Numbered from the stretch's first letter, positions 22,934 to 32,078 are shown. The stretch is DNA of 64,000 nucleotides from Kaistia granuli DSM 23481 (GCF_000380505.1 NZ_AQYH01000001.1:124001-188000); one strand, 5' to 3'. Numbers and translations: made by a program. The notes: generated by a model not told the origin, from the letters alone.

Positions 22934-24027
22934 CCGATACGCTTCTTCATCGCCGCGATGATGGCGTCGACAGCCGGCTTGGGCGCGAAGGCATCGTCGA
23001 AGGGCAGGGGGCGGGGCAGCCGTTTCGCATCCGGATCCGCCCGGCGCGCGGCATGGTTGTACCAGCTGGCGGAATCGGCGAGCTGCCAGGTGATCACCGT
23101 CTTGACGGCCGGCACGGCGAGCACAGCATCGAGAAAATCGCGATAGCGGGCCGCGACGGCGGCGTCACGCGAAGCGATGTCATCCGGGAAGGCGCGGTCG
23201 TCGACGTCGAGTTCGGTGATCCAGATATCGACCCGGCGCTCGCCGAGTTGATGCAGGAAATCCGCGAAGCCGGCGTCGTCGAAGGGCCGGCCCGGGTCCA
23301 GGTGGCCCTGCAGGCCGACCGCGTCGAGCCGCACGCCATCGTCCTGCAGCCGGTCGACCAGCGTCAGCAGGCCGCGCCGCATCTTCGCGCCGTCCTCGGT
23401 CCAGACCTCGGTCATCGCCTCGTTGAGGACAAGCCTGGCGCGTGGGTCGGCGGCCTGCGCCCGCTGGAAGGCGCGCGTCACATAGCCCGGTCCGAACGCC
23501 TGCAACCACGGTCCGTCGCGAAAATCGCCCGGCAATCCATGCCCTGGCCAGAACGGCTCGTTGACGACGTTCCAGGAGGGCAGGCGGCCGGCGAAATGGG
23601 CGACGGTCTCGTCAATATGGCGGTCGAGCGCCTTTCGCTTGCCAGCGTTGGAGAGCTTCATCAGCCAGTCCGGCCGGCTTTCGTTCCAGGCGAGCGCATG
23701 GCCGTGCACGGGAATTCCGGCCGGCGTCGCGAAGGCGAGGATCGCCTCGGCGTCGCCGGGGTGGAACTGATCGGCGCGCGGGCGCAAATGACTGAAGGTG
23801 AGAGCCCAGTCGACCGTGTAGATCCGCGCCTCGCGATGGTAGAGAGCCGCCTGGGCCGGGATCCGCAGGGTGTCGGCGGCGATCGAGGTGCCGAAGGTGA
23901 CGCCGGCGCGGGCGGCGACGCCGCCGAGCGTGGCGTCGGCCGCGGCCGCCGGCTGCAGGCCGAGCGGAAGCAGCGCGGCGGACAGGCCGGCGCCGGCGCA
24001 AAGGAAATCGCGGCGAGACGGCTTCAC
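22930..24027 (-). CDS. GH10 family endo-beta-glycanase (xylanase-like) with Tat signal
   Basis: 365 residues from GTG 24027, chosen because GGAG lies just upstream and the protein then starts KPSRRDFLCAGAGLSAALL, a twin-arginine signal; ATG 24090 would put 21 extra residues before it. The GH10 barrel has the acid/base Glu in SWNVVNEPFW (about E157) and the nucleophile in IWITELDVDD (about E272), with HGHALAWNE and a late ITWQLADSASWYN. Exported to the periplasm or beyond. GH10 enzymes cut beta-1,4-xylan or related glucans; inside a polysaccharide cluster it more likely trims or releases the cell's own polymer. Convergent with the preceding glycosyltransferase gene. Confidence 0.88.
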   Translation of the reverse strand: MKPSRRDFLCAGAGLSAALLPLGLQPAAAADATLGGVAARAGVTFGTSIAADTLRIPAQAALYHREARIYTVDWALTFSHLRPRADQFHPGDAEAILAFATPAGIPVHGHALAWNESRPDWLMKLSNAGKRKALDRHIDETVAHFAGRLPSWNVVNEPFWPGHGLPGDFRDGPWLQAFGPGYVTRAFQRAQAADPRARLVLNEAMTEVWTEDGAKMRRGLLTLVDRLQDDGVRLDAVGLQGHLDPGRPFDDAGFADFLHQLGERRVDIWITELDVDDRAFPDDIASRDAAVAARYRDFLDAVLAVPAVKTVITWQLADSASWYNHAARRADPDAKRLPRPLPFDDAFAPKPAVDAIIAAMKKRIG

Positions 24028-24155
24028 GAGGCTCCAACCCTGCTTTGGTTCCGGTCTTTTTAACCTCTCAGCTATATCGGTATCGGGCAAGGCGAGCGAC
24101 TGCCGGGGCGGAGGCGTCGGATGCGCTCAACGAATCATGGGAATGCGAGGTCGTG

Positions 24156-24953
24156 ATGATGGCAAGTCCTGACAGTTCCCGGACCGACGTGCCGAAGGAT
24201 CTGGTGCGGATCGGCGAGGGACGCGTCAACATCGGCACCCAGGCCGATCTGATCGACCGCATCATCGCCGACGCGAAGGCCGGCCGGGGCGGAACCGTCT
24301 TCACGCTCAACCTCGATCATCTCGTCAAGCTGCGCAGCGATGCCGGCTTCCGCACCGCCTATGATGCGGCGACCTATGTCAGCGCCGACGGCTCGCCCGT
24401 GGTCAAGATCGCGCGCCGGCAGGGTGCGCCGGTCGATCTGGTGACCGGGGCCGATCTCGTCGTGCCGCTTTGCAGGGCCGCCGCCGCCGCCGGCGTCTCG
24501 ATCCATCTGTTCGGTACCTCGGACGCCATTCGCGACGAGGCGGCCGCGAAGCTCGTCGCCGACATTCCCGGACTGGTCATCGCCGGCTCGGAATCGCCGC
24601 CGCGCGGCTTCGATCCGGAAGGCGAGGCGGCGAAGGCAGCCGCCGGGCGGATCGAGGCATCGGGCGCGGGCATCTGCTTCGTGGCGCTCGGCGCGCCGAA
24701 GCAGGAACTCTTCGCCCATGCCGCCACCAGGCAGCCGGGCGGCGTCACCTATGTCTGCATCGGCGCGGCGCTCGATTTCATCTCCGGCCGCAGCAAGCGC
24801 GCGCCGGTCCTCTTCCGCCGCACCGGCACCGAATGGGTCTGGCGCTTCATCCAGGAGCCGCGCCGGCTCGGCATGCGCTACGCGCGCTCGATGGCGTATT
24901 ACCTCGGCTACCTGATAAAAGGACCCGAAAAGCCCCGCGACGGGCGCGGCTGA
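24156..24953 (+). CDS. WecG/TagA/CpsF family glycosyltransferase (GT26)
   Basis: 265 residues, ATG 24156 (a second ATG follows at once). It contains the GT26 signatures: TLNLDHLVKLRSD, VSADGSPVVKIAR near residue 70, HLFGTSDAIRDEAAAKL, ICFVALGAPKQELFAH (GxPKQE motif) and CIGAALDFISGRSKRAPV. Members such as WecG, TagA and the xanthan enzyme GumM add one sugar (ManNAc, ManNAcA or GlcA) to a polyprenyl-linked acceptor at the membrane. The donor here is not known. It lies 11 bp before another glycosyltransferase gene and is divergent from the GH10 gene. Confidence 0.9.
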   Translation: MMASPDSSRTDVPKDLVRIGEGRVNIGTQADLIDRIIADAKAGRGGTVFTLNLDHLVKLRSDAGFRTAYDAATYVSADGSPVVKIARRQGAPVDLVTGADLVVPLCRAAAAAGVSIHLFGTSDAIRDEAAAKLVADIPGLVIAGSESPPRGFDPEGEAAKAAAGRIEASGAGICFVALGAPKQELFAHAATRQPGGVTYVCIGAALDFISGRSKRAPVLFRRTGTEWVWRFIQEPRRLGMRYARSMAYYLGYLIKGPEKPRDGRG

Positions 24954-24964
24954 GGGTTTCATCC

Positions 24965-26155
24965 ATGACGCATCGGCTGACCATGCTGCATCCGATCGAT
25001 CCGCGCGGCTCCAAGGTCGGCGGCATCGAAACGCATGTCCGCCTGATGTTCGAGCGCCATCCGCCCGATTTCTCCGTGCTGCTGGTCGGCGTCGACGAGC
25101 GGGGCGATCTGGAGCTCGGCAAGGTGGTCAAGCTGCCGGTCGGCGACCATACGATCGACTTCCTGCCGGTCGTGCACATCCCGGACGAAGAGATCCACGG
25201 CGCCGCCAAGAAGCTCTGGGAGTCGGTGACGCTCCGCTTCGCGCTCGGCGCGCTGCGCTACCTGCCGACGATCCGCAAACTCGGCGCCGCGCCGCTGGCG
25301 ACGACGGAGCTGCAGCGTTTTGAATTCGCGCCGATCGGCCGGATGCTTGGCCGGCCCGTCGTGCAGCTCGTGCATGGCGAGGGCAGCCGCAAGGACCAGA
25401 TGGATTCGCTGATCAAGCGCTTCTGGTACATCAACGCCATGAACGAACGGATCGCGCTCCGCCTCGCCAGCCGCATCGTCTGCGTCAACCAGAACATCAT
25501 CGAGCGCTTCAAGAAGGTGATGCCGCAATTCGTGGCGAAGTCGGAGCTCCTGACCGTCTCGGTCGACATGGACCGCTTCGCCTTAGCGCCGTTCCCGCAG
25601 GACGATGTCTTCCGCATCGTCTTCGCCGGCCGCCTCGACACCTTCAAGGATCCGCCGCTGATGTTCGAGACGATGCGCCGCCTGCATCAGGCGCGCGACG
25701 GTCGTTTCGAGTTCCACTATATCGGCACCAGCGACCCCCACCGCTTCGCCGAATTCGCCGCCATCGAGTCCTTCACCATCCGGCACGGCTTCCAGAATTC
25801 CGACGGGGTCGCGGCGATCCTGCGGCAGTGCCATTCCGGCGTGCTGACCTCGTTCTTCGAGGGCATGCCCTGCTACCTCCTGGAATTGCTGTCGACCGGC
25901 CGCCCGATCGGCGCGATCCGCCTGCCGCAATTCGATCCATTAATCGTCGATGGCGAGAGCGGCTTCCTGGTAGAGCGTCCGGCCGATCCGGCGGCGGCTG
26001 CCGAGCAGATGACGGCGGCCTTCCTGAAACTCTTTGACGATGTCCGCTCCGGTCGCCTCGACCCGGCGGCGATCCGCGCAAAAGCGGTTCCTTATTCGAC
26101 CAAGGTGCAGATGCCGAAGCTGTTCGAGCGGCACCGCGAACTGGCGCGCGCGTAG
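24965..26155 (+). CDS. Group 1 glycosyltransferase (GT4-like)
   Basis: 396 residues, ATG 24965. GT-B fold: the N-terminal domain includes HPIDPRGSKVGGIETHVRLMFERHP with the GG(I/V)ExH loop of GT4 enzymes, and the C-terminal domain has DDVFRIVFAGRLDTFKDPPLMFETM and VLTSFFEGMPCYLLELLSTGRPIGAIRLPQFDPLI, the E(x7)E catalytic region. It should add a sugar to the growing lipid-linked repeat unit. It is 11 bp downstream of the GT26 gene in the same operon. The gene stops 58 bp before the convergent glycosyltransferase at 26214. Confidence 0.87.
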   Translation: MTHRLTMLHPIDPRGSKVGGIETHVRLMFERHPPDFSVLLVGVDERGDLELGKVVKLPVGDHTIDFLPVVHIPDEEIHGAAKKLWESVTLRFALGALRYLPTIRKLGAAPLATTELQRFEFAPIGRMLGRPVVQLVHGEGSRKDQMDSLIKRFWYINAMNERIALRLASRIVCVNQNIIERFKKVMPQFVAKSELLTVSVDMDRFALAPFPQDDVFRIVFAGRLDTFKDPPLMFETMRRLHQARDGRFEFHYIGTSDPHRFAEFAAIESFTIRHGFQNSDGVAAILRQCHSGVLTSFFEGMPCYLLELLSTGRPIGAIRLPQFDPLIVDGESGFLVERPADPAAAAEQMTAAFLKLFDDVRSGRLDPAAIRAKAVPYSTKVQMPKLFERHRELARA

Positions 26156-26213
26156 ACTTTTTCGGGTCGCGTTTTCTTGACGCGAACCGGTCTCCGCTTC
26201 GCTCGAAAAGCTC

Positions 26214-27290
26214 TCAGCCCTTCCGCACGACCTCGTCGAGCAGCCTCGCCCAGGCGGCGAAGCCTGCTTCGCTGGAAAAATGCCGGGCGCGGGCGATCCG
26301 CAGCGCAGGATCGCCGGGATCCGCCAGCGCGGCGTCGATGCCCGTCGCCATCGCCGCCGCATCGCCGATCGGAACCAGCGTGCCGAAGCGGCCGCCGTCG
26401 AGGATCTCGCGCGGGCCGGCGCAGCGGGTCGAGACGACGGGCAGGCCGGCTGCCAGCGCCTCGACCGCCACCATGCCGAACGCCTCGGTTCGCGACGGGA
26501 TCGCGCAGAGCCTTGCGCGGGCATAGAGCGGCGCCGGATCGGTGAAGCCTGCGAAATGGACACGGCCGGCGAGGCCGAGCGCGCCGGCCTGCGCCTCGAG
26601 CGCGGCGCGATCCGGCCCGTCGCCGGCAATCGTCAGCGTCGCGTCGCGGTGCGTGACGAGGGCGAAGGCGGCGAGCAGATCGTCAAAGCCCTTTTCGCGC
26701 GACAGCCGGCCAACGGAGACGATCTCGGGTGGGCGGGCCGCCAGCCTCGCCGCGTCGAGGTCGACATCCGGCAGCGGCACCGGCACCGGATTATAGATCC
26801 GCACCGTCTTGTCGGCCTCGGCGCCCCAGCGGTCGACCATCACCGTCCGGAGCGTGTCGGACACGCAGACGATCCGGCTGCAGAATTTGGTCAGGATCGG
26901 CATGCCGTAATAGGCGGCGGCGCTCAATTTCCCGGTGCGGTATTCCTCGAAGCCGTGGAACGAGACGACGAGCGGCACGGAGGAACGCGCCCACAGTCTG
27001 GCCAGCGCCAGCTTGGTGGCGTTGGCCGAAAGCGCCGAGAGCGCGACATCGGGTCGGAACCGTCGCAGCAATTGGGCGAGAGCCGCGATCTGCGCGCGAT
27101 TGCCCTGCGGCAGCACCTCGATCCGGACCGCCGGATCGATCGGACCAGCCTGGTCGCCGGCGCCATCGACGGCGAGGATGACGTCGTCACCCTTGGAAGC
27201 GAAATGCGAGGCGAGCAGCGCCCAGACGCGCTCCGCGCCGCCGCCGCCGGCGAGCGATCGCGTGTAAAACAGATACTTACGCTTTTCCAT
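26214..27290 (-). CDS. Group 1 glycosyltransferase (GT4)
   Basis: 358 residues from ATG 27290, which has GAGG just upstream; GTG 27305 is an alternative. It opens KYLFYTRSLAGGGGAERVWALLASHFASKG, the GGAERV loop of GT4 enzymes, and continues with PPEIVSVGRLSREKGFDDLLAAFALV and IPSRTEAFGMVAVEALAAGLPVVSTRCAGPREIL (the E(x7)E region). Very typical for glycosyltransferases of exopolysaccharide or lipopolysaccharide synthesis. It stands alone on the minus strand, divergent from the gene at 27372 with 81 bp between starts. Confidence 0.92.
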   Translation of the reverse strand: MEKRKYLFYTRSLAGGGGAERVWALLASHFASKGDDVILAVDGAGDQAGPIDPAVRIEVLPQGNRAQIAALAQLLRRFRPDVALSALSANATKLALARLWARSSVPLVVSFHGFEEYRTGKLSAAAYYGMPILTKFCSRIVCVSDTLRTVMVDRWGAEADKTVRIYNPVPVPLPDVDLDAARLAARPPEIVSVGRLSREKGFDDLLAAFALVTHRDATLTIAGDGPDRAALEAQAGALGLAGRVHFAGFTDPAPLYARARLCAIPSRTEAFGMVAVEALAAGLPVVSTRCAGPREILDGGRFGTLVPIGDAAAMATGIDAALADPGDPALRIARARHFSSEAGFAAWARLLDEVVRKG

Positions 27291-27371
27291 TAGCCTCGAA
27301 TCCACCCGCCCGGAGTCGTTCGCCTCCGAGCCCTAATGCCTGATGCGCTCCGCGCCAAGGAGAGAGATGCC

Positions 27372-28838
27372 ATGCGGATCGATATCCGGCTCGACCCGAC
27401 GAACTTGCGCGGCTGGCACAAGGAGATCGTCACGAGGCTGGCGACGCTGCCGGGTTGCGAGATCCGGCTCGTGCGGGGAGTGGCGGCGGTCCGTCTACCA
27501 CAGGGCGCCGACATGCTGTTCATGCTGGAGCGCACCCTGTTCCACGCCGAGCATGGTGCGCTGGCGGGCGGCATCGCCTGGGCGGACCTCCGCGTACCGG
27601 AGGCCGATGGCATCGCGCCGGACCTGTTGATCGATCTCTGCGGCGATGGCACGAAAGTGGCGCCGGTACTCACGCTCCGCTGCGATGGCAGGGATATCGA
27701 GGCGGGTGCGCTGCTGGCCGTGCTCGACGAGCGCGCGCCCGTCTTCGAGACGGTGCTTGCGATCGACACGGGGACCCGCATCCTGTCGGCCTGGCGGCCG
27801 GCGGTGGAGAACCCGCGCAGCGCCACCGCCGCGCTCGGCATGCTGCTCGGCCGCGCCGCCCATATGCTGGTGCAGGAGGCCGTCCGGCTCGCCGAGGGCA
27901 TTCTGCCCGGCAGCCTCGCCGCCGCGCCCGTTCCGTCCGCGCCGCATCGTTCCGCCGCCGGGTTCCTCGCCGCCTCGCTGGCTTCCCGCATCAAGGGCCG
28001 GATCGCCCGCCAGCTTGGGAAGGCGCCCAACTGGTATGTCGCCTGGCGCGATCGCACGGATGCCTCCGACGCGCTGCCGGTGATCGGCCCGAGCGGATTT
28101 CGCCGCCTTGCCGACGACGGCGCGCGCTTCTACGCCGATCCGTTCCTCTGGGAGCAGGACGGCCGGCGCTTCCTCTTCGTCGAGGAATTTCCCTATGCGA
28201 CCGGTAAGGGCGTCCTTTCCCTTTCCGAGATCGACGCGGCCGGCAAGGTCGAGACGCCGCGCGTCATCTTCGAGACGGATTGCCATCTCTCCTATCCATT
28301 CCTGTTCGAGCATGAGGGGGCGATCTGGATGATTCCGGAAACCTCGTCCCGCCGCACCGTCGAGCTCTATCGCGCCGACCCGTTCCCGGAGAGCTGGACG
28401 CTGCATTCGGTGCTGCTCGAGGGCGTCGATCTCGGCGACGCGACCTTGCAGAAGGTCGGCGACAGTTGGTGGATGTTTGCCGGCTCGCGCGAGCGCTGGA
28501 CGTCGAGCTGGGACGCGCTGTCGCTCTACCATGCCCCGTCGCCCTTCGGGCCATGGCAGGCCCATCCCGGCAATCCGGTCCTGGTCGATCTCCACGCCGC
28601 CCGCCCGGCCGGCCGGATCCTCGACGTCGACGGCCGGCTGATGCGGCCGGTGCAGAATTGCGACGGCCTCTATGGCGCGGCGCTCGGCTTCGCCGAGATC
28701 CGTTCGCTGACCCCGACCGACTATGCGCAAACCCTCGCCGTCACGGCGCTGCCCTGGGGCGACAATCTCGGTCTGCACACCTTCAACCGCAGCCGGACGC
28801 TGGAAACGATCGACCTTTTTGGTCCGCGCTCCGGCTGA
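27372..28838 (+). CDS. Putative glycosyltransferase-like protein with GIPC-transferase-type beta-propeller domain
   Basis: 488 residues from ATG 27372, which has AAGGAGAG at the right distance; an upstream ATG at 27336 is less likely. The first 190 or so residues resemble an N-terminal half seen in formyltransferase-like modular proteins (LIDLCGDGTKVAPVLTLRCDG). From about residue 210 the sequence matches the five-bladed propeller of the family named after glucosamine inositolphosphorylceramide transferase: FYADPFLWEQDGRRFLFVEEF, YPFLFEHEGAIWMIPETSSRRTVELYRAD and ATLQKVGDSWWMFAGSRERWTS. In bacteria such genes are found among polysaccharide genes. It may be a glycosyltransferase or glycan-binding partner; the reaction is not established. 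Confidence 0.65.
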   Translation: MRIDIRLDPTNLRGWHKEIVTRLATLPGCEIRLVRGVAAVRLPQGADMLFMLERTLFHAEHGALAGGIAWADLRVPEADGIAPDLLIDLCGDGTKVAPVLTLRCDGRDIEAGALLAVLDERAPVFETVLAIDTGTRILSAWRPAVENPRSATAALGMLLGRAAHMLVQEAVRLAEGILPGSLAAAPVPSAPHRSAAGFLAASLASRIKGRIARQLGKAPNWYVAWRDRTDASDALPVIGPSGFRRLADDGARFYADPFLWEQDGRRFLFVEEFPYATGKGVLSLSEIDAAGKVETPRVIFETDCHLSYPFLFEHEGAIWMIPETSSRRTVELYRADPFPESWTLHSVLLEGVDLGDATLQKVGDSWWMFAGSRERWTSSWDALSLYHAPSPFGPWQAHPGNPVLVDLHAARPAGRILDVDGRLMRPVQNCDGLYGAALGFAEIRSLTPTDYAQTLAVTALPWGDNLGLHTFNRSRTLETIDLFGPRSG

Positions 28839-28931
28839 AAGCGTTCTCTATCGCGACGCTCAAGGGCCGTCTTGACTCCATCTCCACAAATATGAAAAAG
28901 ATTTTTGCATAGGAAAATCGGAGATCGGGAC

Positions 28932-30131
28932 ATGACGACGGCGACCCTGGTGGAAAGCGATCTGGTCGAGCGGGGCGGCAAGCGGATCGACTGGATCCGG
29001 TCGCGGATGCGGCTGCTCGCCGGCGTGCGCGCCGATTTCGAGCGGGAAAAGCCCTTCGCCGGCCTCACGATCGGCGTGTCGCTGCATCTGGAACCGAAGA
29101 CGGCCGTGCTGCTCGAGACCTTGCAGGCGGGCGGGGCTGATATCGTCGGCACCGGCAATCACGGCTCGACGCAGGACGACATCGTCGCCGTGCTGAAGGC
29201 GCAGGGCATGCGGCTTTACGGCAAGCGCGACGACGATCTCACGCAGCACTTGAAGAATGTCCGGAGCGTCGTCGCGGCGAAGCCCGACATCCTGCTCGAC
29301 AATGGCGCCGACCTCGCCGCGCTCGCGATCGAGGCGGGCACGGAAGGCTCAATCCGGGGCGGCACCGAGGAGACCACCTCGGGCGGCGACCGGCTGCGCG
29401 ACGAACTCGCCGGCAAGGTGCCGTTCCCGGTCATCGTCATCAACGACAGTCCGCTGAAGCAGATCGCGGAGAATCGCCACGCGGTCGGCCAGTCGATCGT
29501 CGAGAGCTTCATGCGGATCACCAATCTGATGATCCCCGGCCGCCGTTTCGTCGTCGTCGGCTATGGCTGGTGCGGGCGCGGCATTGCGCAATATCTGGAT
29601 GCGCTCGGTGGCCGCGTCGCGGTGGTCGAGAAAGATCCGATCAAGGCGCTGGAAGCGGCGCTCGACGGCTATCGCGGCGGCACGATCGACCAGCTGGCGC
29701 CCTGGGGCGAGGTCTTCATCACCGCGACCGGCCGGCCGGGCGTGATCGGCGCGGCAGCGATCGCCAAGATGCGCTCCGGCGCCATCCTCGCCAATTCCGG
29801 CCATTTCCCCTGGGAGATCGACGTCGCGGCGCTGCGCCAGACGGCCGTCGGATCCGCGCTCGTCGACGATTCGCTCGAGCGGATCGAACTCGCCGACGGC
29901 CGGCATGTCGTGCTGGTGGCGGACGGGCGGATGTTCAATCTCGCCGGCCGCGAGCCGAAGGGCAATTCGATCGAATCGATGGATATCGGCTTCATGCTGC
30001 AGGCGCTGTCGCTGGCGCGGGTGGCCGGCGCTGGTCGCGCGGCGCTGGTGCCGGGCGCCCAGCCCGTTCCCGCCGACATCAACGAGACGATCGCCCGCCG
30101 CATGGTGGCCGAGATGACCGTCGATCTTTAA
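28932..30131 (+). CDS. Divergent S-adenosylhomocysteinase-like enzyme
   Basis: 399 residues, ATG 28932 after GGAG. The SAH hydrolase fold is clear: GVSLHLEPKTAVLLETL (catalytic His, about H52), GNHGSTQDD, DNGADLAAL, GGTEETTSG, INDSPLKQIAENRHAVGQS (Lys about 176), the NAD motif GYGWCGRG (about 210-217) and NSGHFPWEID. But the usual Asp after that Lys (FDN in true SahH) is Glu here (AEN), the gate motif GHPSFVMSNSF is replaced by EPKGNSIESMDIG, and the C-terminal Lys/Tyr tail that closes the NAD site of a neighbouring subunit is absent, so the protein is 30-60 residues short. It is probably a paralogue acting on another thioether nucleoside. An IclR gene follows after 59 bp. Confidence 0.8.
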   Translation: MTTATLVESDLVERGGKRIDWIRSRMRLLAGVRADFEREKPFAGLTIGVSLHLEPKTAVLLETLQAGGADIVGTGNHGSTQDDIVAVLKAQGMRLYGKRDDDLTQHLKNVRSVVAAKPDILLDNGADLAALAIEAGTEGSIRGGTEETTSGGDRLRDELAGKVPFPVIVINDSPLKQIAENRHAVGQSIVESFMRITNLMIPGRRFVVVGYGWCGRGIAQYLDALGGRVAVVEKDPIKALEAALDGYRGGTIDQLAPWGEVFITATGRPGVIGAAAIAKMRSGAILANSGHFPWEIDVAALRQTAVGSALVDDSLERIELADGRHVVLVADGRMFNLAGREPKGNSIESMDIGFMLQALSLARVAGAGRAALVPGAQPVPADINETIARRMVAEMTVDL

Positions 30132-30190
30132 AAGCCATCGCTCCGGGCGTCGTGTTGCCGCGCGGAGCGATCGAGGAGCGGAGCAAGCGG

Positions 30191-30973
30191 ATGAGGGTCG
30201 AGGCGACTGGCGAGAGCCCGAACTATGGCGTGCCGGCGCTCGACAAGGCGCTCGACATCCTCGAACTCCTGGCCGGCAGTCGCGAGGGCAAGACGCTCGG
30301 CGAGATCGCCGCGGCGGTCGATCGCTCGATCAATCAGATCTACCGCACGCTGGTGACGCTCGAACGGCGCGGCTACCTGTTCCGGGCGCGTCCGTCCGGG
30401 CTCTATTTCCTGTCGCTGATGATGTTCGAGCTGGCCCACCGGCAGGAGCCGATGCGCGGCCTGATCGATATGGCGCTGCCGGCGATGCGGGTTTTGAGCG
30501 AGGCGATCGGGCAATCCTGCAATCTGAGCCTCCATGATGCCGGCCGCGTCGTCGTCATCGCGCAGATCGACAGCCCCAGCGCCTTTGGCTTCCGGGTGCG
30601 CGCCGGTGCGACCTTCCCGCTGTTCGAGAGCGCGACGGGGCGGCTTCTGATGGCGTTCGAGCCGGAGGAAAAGGTGCGGCCCTGGCTCGATGGCGCGGAT
30701 GCCGCCGTGCGGGCGACGATGCCGGCGCGCCTCGCCGTCCTGCGCGAGCAGGGCTACGAGGAAGAGGCGGATGGCCTCCAGCCCGGCATCACCGATCTCG
30801 TCTTCCCGATCTTCAGTCGCGATGGGCGCGTCGTCGCGGCGCTGACCGTTCCCTATGTCGCGACCAGTTACAGCCGGCGGCCGATCGCCGACGTGCGCGT
30901 CGCGGCGAACAAGGCCGCGACGGACATATCCGCCGCGATCGCCGGCGCGGTCGAGGACGCCCAGCTCTCCTAG
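30191..30973 (+). CDS. IclR-family transcriptional regulator
   Basis: 260 residues, ATG 30191 after GAGG-rich leader. The N-terminal winged helix (about 10-75) reads VPALDKALDILELLAGSREGKTLGEIAAAVDRSINQIYRTLVTLERRGYLFR, and the C-terminal effector domain (about 85-250) has SLHDAGRVVVIAQIDS and FPLFESATGRLLMAFEP, both standard for IclR. These proteins bind small carboxylates or aromatics. It follows the SahH-like gene on the same strand, so it probably controls that gene or an adjoining one. A 236-bp gap separates it from phnC. Confidence 0.93.
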   Translation: MRVEATGESPNYGVPALDKALDILELLAGSREGKTLGEIAAAVDRSINQIYRTLVTLERRGYLFRARPSGLYFLSLMMFELAHRQEPMRGLIDMALPAMRVLSEAIGQSCNLSLHDAGRVVVIAQIDSPSAFGFRVRAGATFPLFESATGRLLMAFEPEEKVRPWLDGADAAVRATMPARLAVLREQGYEEEADGLQPGITDLVFPIFSRDGRVVAALTVPYVATSYSRRPIADVRVAANKAATDISAAIAGAVEDAQLS

Positions 30974-31069
30974 GGCTCAGCCCTCGTATTTCTCCAGCAA
31001 CGCCTCGTGGCCGAGCGGCATGGTGGAATCTCCAGCGTTTTCCGGGGTCGGCGAACGTCGAGATGCTTG

Positions 31070-31087
31070 ATGACACAACGATGACTG
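31070..31087 (-). promoter_or_regulatory. Pho-box-like sequence upstream of phnC
   Basis: Read on the minus strand, this 18-bp site is CAGTCAT, 4 bases, GTGTCAT: two direct half-sites with two mismatches in 14 to the PhoB consensus CTGTCAT-N4-CTGTCAT. It lies 123 bp before the phnC start, in the 236-bp gap after iclR. A single plus-strand half-site, CTGTCAC, is at 31153-31159. phn genes are known PhoB targets, but the main site points away from phnC, so this is a candidate only. Confidence 0.4.
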
Positions 31088-31209
31088 AGCCGGCAAACCA
31101 GATTACGCCAGCAAAACCCGGCAGTCGCGCAGTGATTCACAGGGGTCTTCGACTGTCACAAAAGCTTTGCTTCGAAATTGCATGATCTGCCCAATCGGGA
31201 GATCATGAC

Positions 31210-32016
31210 ATGTTGGTTCTGGACGGCGTCGCACGACATTTCAACCACAAGGCTGCGGTCAGCGACGTCAGCCTGACGATCGGTTCGGGAAGCTTCGTCG
31301 GCGTGATCGGACGATCCGGCGCCGGCAAGTCGACCCTGCTGCGCATGGTCAACCGCCTGGTCGATCCGACCTCCGGCGCGATCCGCTACGGCGATGTCGA
31401 CGTCACCAAGCTGAAGGGCAAGGCGCTGCGCGACTGGCGCGCCCGCTGCGCCATGATCTTCCAGCAATTCAACCTGGTCGGCCGCCTCGATGTGCTGACC
31501 AACGTGCTGATGGGCCGCCTCAATACCGTTTCGACGCCGCGCTCCCTGCTGCAGCTCTGGAAGGACGAGGACCGCGCCGTGGCGCTCTCGGCGCTGGAGC
31601 AGTTCGACATCGCCGGGCTCGCCGCCCAGCGCGCCGACAGCCTGTCCGGCGGCCAGCAGCAGCGCGTCGCCATCGCTCGCGCTCTTGTGCAGGAGCCGGA
31701 GATCATCCTCGCCGACGAGCCGATCGCCTCGCTCGACCCGCGCAACACCAAGGTCGTGATGGATGCGCTTCTGCGCATCAACCGGCACTACGGCATCACG
31801 GTCATGTGCAATCTGCATTCGCTCGATCTCGCCCGCACCTATTGCGACCGGCTGATCGGCATGTCGGCCGGCCGTGTCGTCTTCGACGGCGTGCCGGCGG
31901 AGCTGACCGAGGACGTCGCCCGCGACCTCTACGGCCTGGAGGCCGAGGACGTCCTCGATTTCGAGCCGGCCACGTTGCCGGACCGTCTGCCCGGCGCCAT
32001 CGCCGCCGCGGCCTGA
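31210..32016 (+). CDS. phnC: Phosphonate ABC transporter, ATP-binding protein
   Basis: 268 residues, ATG 31210 with GGGAG upstream. ABC ATPase with Walker [14 protein letters not shown], signature [15 protein letters not shown], Walker [13 protein letters not shown] and an H-loop region ending in [11 protein letters not shown]. The sequence matches PhnC, which powers uptake of phosphonates (and phosphite or phosphate esters) through the inner membrane. First gene of phnC-D-E1-E2. phnD begins 62 bp downstream. Induction by phosphate starvation is expected from the pathway and from the Pho-box-like site upstream. Confidence 0.95.
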   Translation: MLVLDGVARHFNHKAAVSDVSLTIGSGSFVGVIGRSGAGKSTLLRMVNRLVDPTSGAIRYGDVDVTKLKGKALRDWRARCAMIFQQFNLVGRLDVLTNVLMGRLNTVSTPRSLLQLWKDEDRAVALSALEQFDIAGLAAQRADSLSGGQQQRVAIARALVQEPEIILADEPIASLDPRNTKVVMDALLRINRHYGITVMCNLHSLDLARTYCDRLIGMSAGRVVFDGVPAELTEDVARDLYGLEAEDVLDFEPATLPDRLPGAIAAAA

Positions 32017-32078
32017 AGCCTGCCTTTCCGCATTCGAAATGGCGCCGCATCGGCGCTGCCAACCGCTGGAGACTACCG

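Noticed and set aside
23180-23509. Small minus-strand frame inside the GH10 gene
   Set aside because: It is an alternative frame of the xylanase-like gene with Arg/Gly-rich shadow composition.
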